From Streptomyces griseus (GTDB lineage Bacteria; Actinomycetota; Actinomycetes; Streptomycetales; Streptomycetaceae): a stretch of DNA of 64,000 nt. Within the stretch, counting starts at the first letter, position 1; the number at the start of each line of letters is the position of its first letter. Below, one piece after another: positions 63,418 to 64,000 of the stretch. The position numbers and the translations under genes are program-made. The DNA lies in assembly GCF_001715295.1 (NCBI RefSeq), contig NZ_MDKB01000002.1, positions 1,882,313 through 1,946,312 of the forward strand, given 5' to 3'. Under the pieces are notes generated by a model. It did not search any database, was not told where the DNA came from, and worked only from the letters and a program-made list of their open reading frames with translations.

Positions 63418-64000
63418 ATGACTGCCACGGCCCTGCCCGGTTCCGAACTGCTGGCCAACCTGGCCGCGCACGACCCGCGCTTCCGGGAGCGGACGGCGCA
63501 CGCGCTGCTGGCCGTCGAGAAGCGTCTCCTGGCCTGCGCGGCGGACGCACCCGATCCGCGCGTGGCCGAACTCGTGGGCCACATCGCGACGGCGGGCGGC
63601 AAACGGCTGCGCCCCCTGCTCGTGCTGCTCGGCGCGGAGTTCGGGGAACCGTGGAGGGACGGCGTCGTGGAGGCCGCCGTGATCGCGGAGCTCGTCCACA
63701 TCTCCTCCCTCCACCACGACGACGTGATGGACGGGGCGGAGCTGAGGCACGGAGTGGCCAGCGTCAACGCGCTCTGGGGCGCCCGGCTGGCCGTGGCGGG
63801 CGGCAACTGGCTGCTCGCCCGCGCCGCCCGTCTCGCCGCCGAACTGGGCCCGGAGATGGTGCGGTTCCAGGCCGACGTGGCCAGCGAGCTCGTCGAGGGC
63901 CAGCTGCGCGAGCTGACGGGTCCCGGCGAGGGCGAGGACCCCGTCGCCCACTTCTTCCGCGTCACCTCGGGCAAGACCGCGGCCCTGCTGGCCATGGCGC
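63418..64000 (+). CDS. Polyprenyl diphosphate synthase, N-terminal part
   Basis: 194 codons from the ATG at 63418 (GAAGAGGACGAGG upstream) to the window edge, no stop. GGKRLRPLLVLLGAE binds IPP and HHDDVMDGAELRHG carries the first Asp-rich motif (DDVMD), followed by LARAARLAAELG and ASELVEGQLRELTG and the FRVTSGKTAALLAMA helix. It is a trans-type isoprenyl diphosphate synthase. The SARP and the shared upstream repeat suggest supply of a prenyl precursor for a specialised terpenoid rather than for menaquinone. Chain length cannot be judged because the C-terminal half is outside. Confidence 0.93.
   Translation, partial: MTATALPGSELLANLAAHDPRFRERTAHALLAVEKRLLACAADAPDPRVAELVGHIATAGGKRLRPLLVLLGAEFGEPWRDGVVEAAVIAELVHISSLHHDDVMDGAELRHGVASVNALWGARLAVAGGNWLLARAARLAAELGPEMVRFQADVASELVEGQLRELTGPGEGEDPVAHFFRVTSGKTAALLAMA

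Overview
High-GC actinobacterial chromosome, almost certainly Streptomyces. The evidence is the codon usage, the frequent GTG starts and 4-base stop/start overlaps, and the family content: an HspR-controlled dnaK operon, an AfsR/SARP regulator, a secreted GH19 chitinase, a parS site of the Streptomyces type and an actinobacterial MobA/MobC pair. From dcd to purA (about 16-53 kb) the gene order matches what I recall of the Streptomyces core chromosome on one side of oriC (dcd, dnaK-grpE-dnaJ-hspR, clpB, pyrE, fba, kyn genes, purA).

Region 1 (1 to about 15.75 kb) is an integrated mobile element. It ends with a tyrosine integrase whose 3' side abuts the 3' end of a tRNA-Gly(CCC) gene. Going inward there are: an excisionase gene interrupted by a TGA codon; a winged-helix protein; an array of GGGGACCGGTCCCC palindromes; a MobC/MobA mobilization pair; an XRE/ImmA-type metalloprotease operon; and a tightly packed cargo operon (small membrane protein, a fused P-loop/P-loop/nucleotidyltransferase protein, an APH-fold phosphotransferase, an SDR oxidoreductase and a Nudix hydrolase), divergent from an HTH/TPR-like regulator. 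A further gene runs off the left edge. No tra translocase, no Rep gene and no second att site are visible, so the element either continues to the left or is mobilizable only.

Region 2 (16-31.5 kb): zinc-ribbon protein, dcd, phosphoribosyltransferase, Yip1-like membrane protein, a large heterodisulfide-reductase-like Fe-S membrane protein, a sugar transferase, dnaK-grpE-dnaJ-hspR and clpB. dnaK and clpB both carry HAIR operators for HspR. Between the two heat-shock loci sits a small island: a LuxR-type regulator divergent from a secreted 90-residue peptide with five DIGW repeats, translationally coupled to a 106-residue protein. I do not recognise this system and consider it the most interesting item in the window.

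Region 3 (31.8-53 kb) is mostly housekeeping: MFS exporters, a YbjN-like protein, aminotransferases, a membrane-fused spermidine-synthase-like protein, an SRPBCC protein, an aldose epimerase, pyrE, parS, fba, a DUF3151-type protein, the tryptophan-to-anthranilate genes (kynA, kynU and a probable formamidase), a two-component system, a diacylglycerol-kinase-like protein and purA. Several of these genes appear leaderless, with a -10 box 7-9 bases before the start codon.

Region 4 (53.4-64 kb): secreted chitinase, Ser/Thr kinase, a 1.4-kb stretch without a convincing gene, then a dense regulatory block: two tandem LuxR-type paralogues, a small ORF, an IclR-type protein and an AfsR-like SARP with a degenerate Walker A. 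A short acidic protein and a polyprenyl diphosphate synthase cut by the window edge follow. A 19-base sequence is repeated exactly before the small-ORF/IclR/SARP operon and before the prenyl synthase. This looks like the regulated left border of a terpenoid-type biosynthetic cluster.
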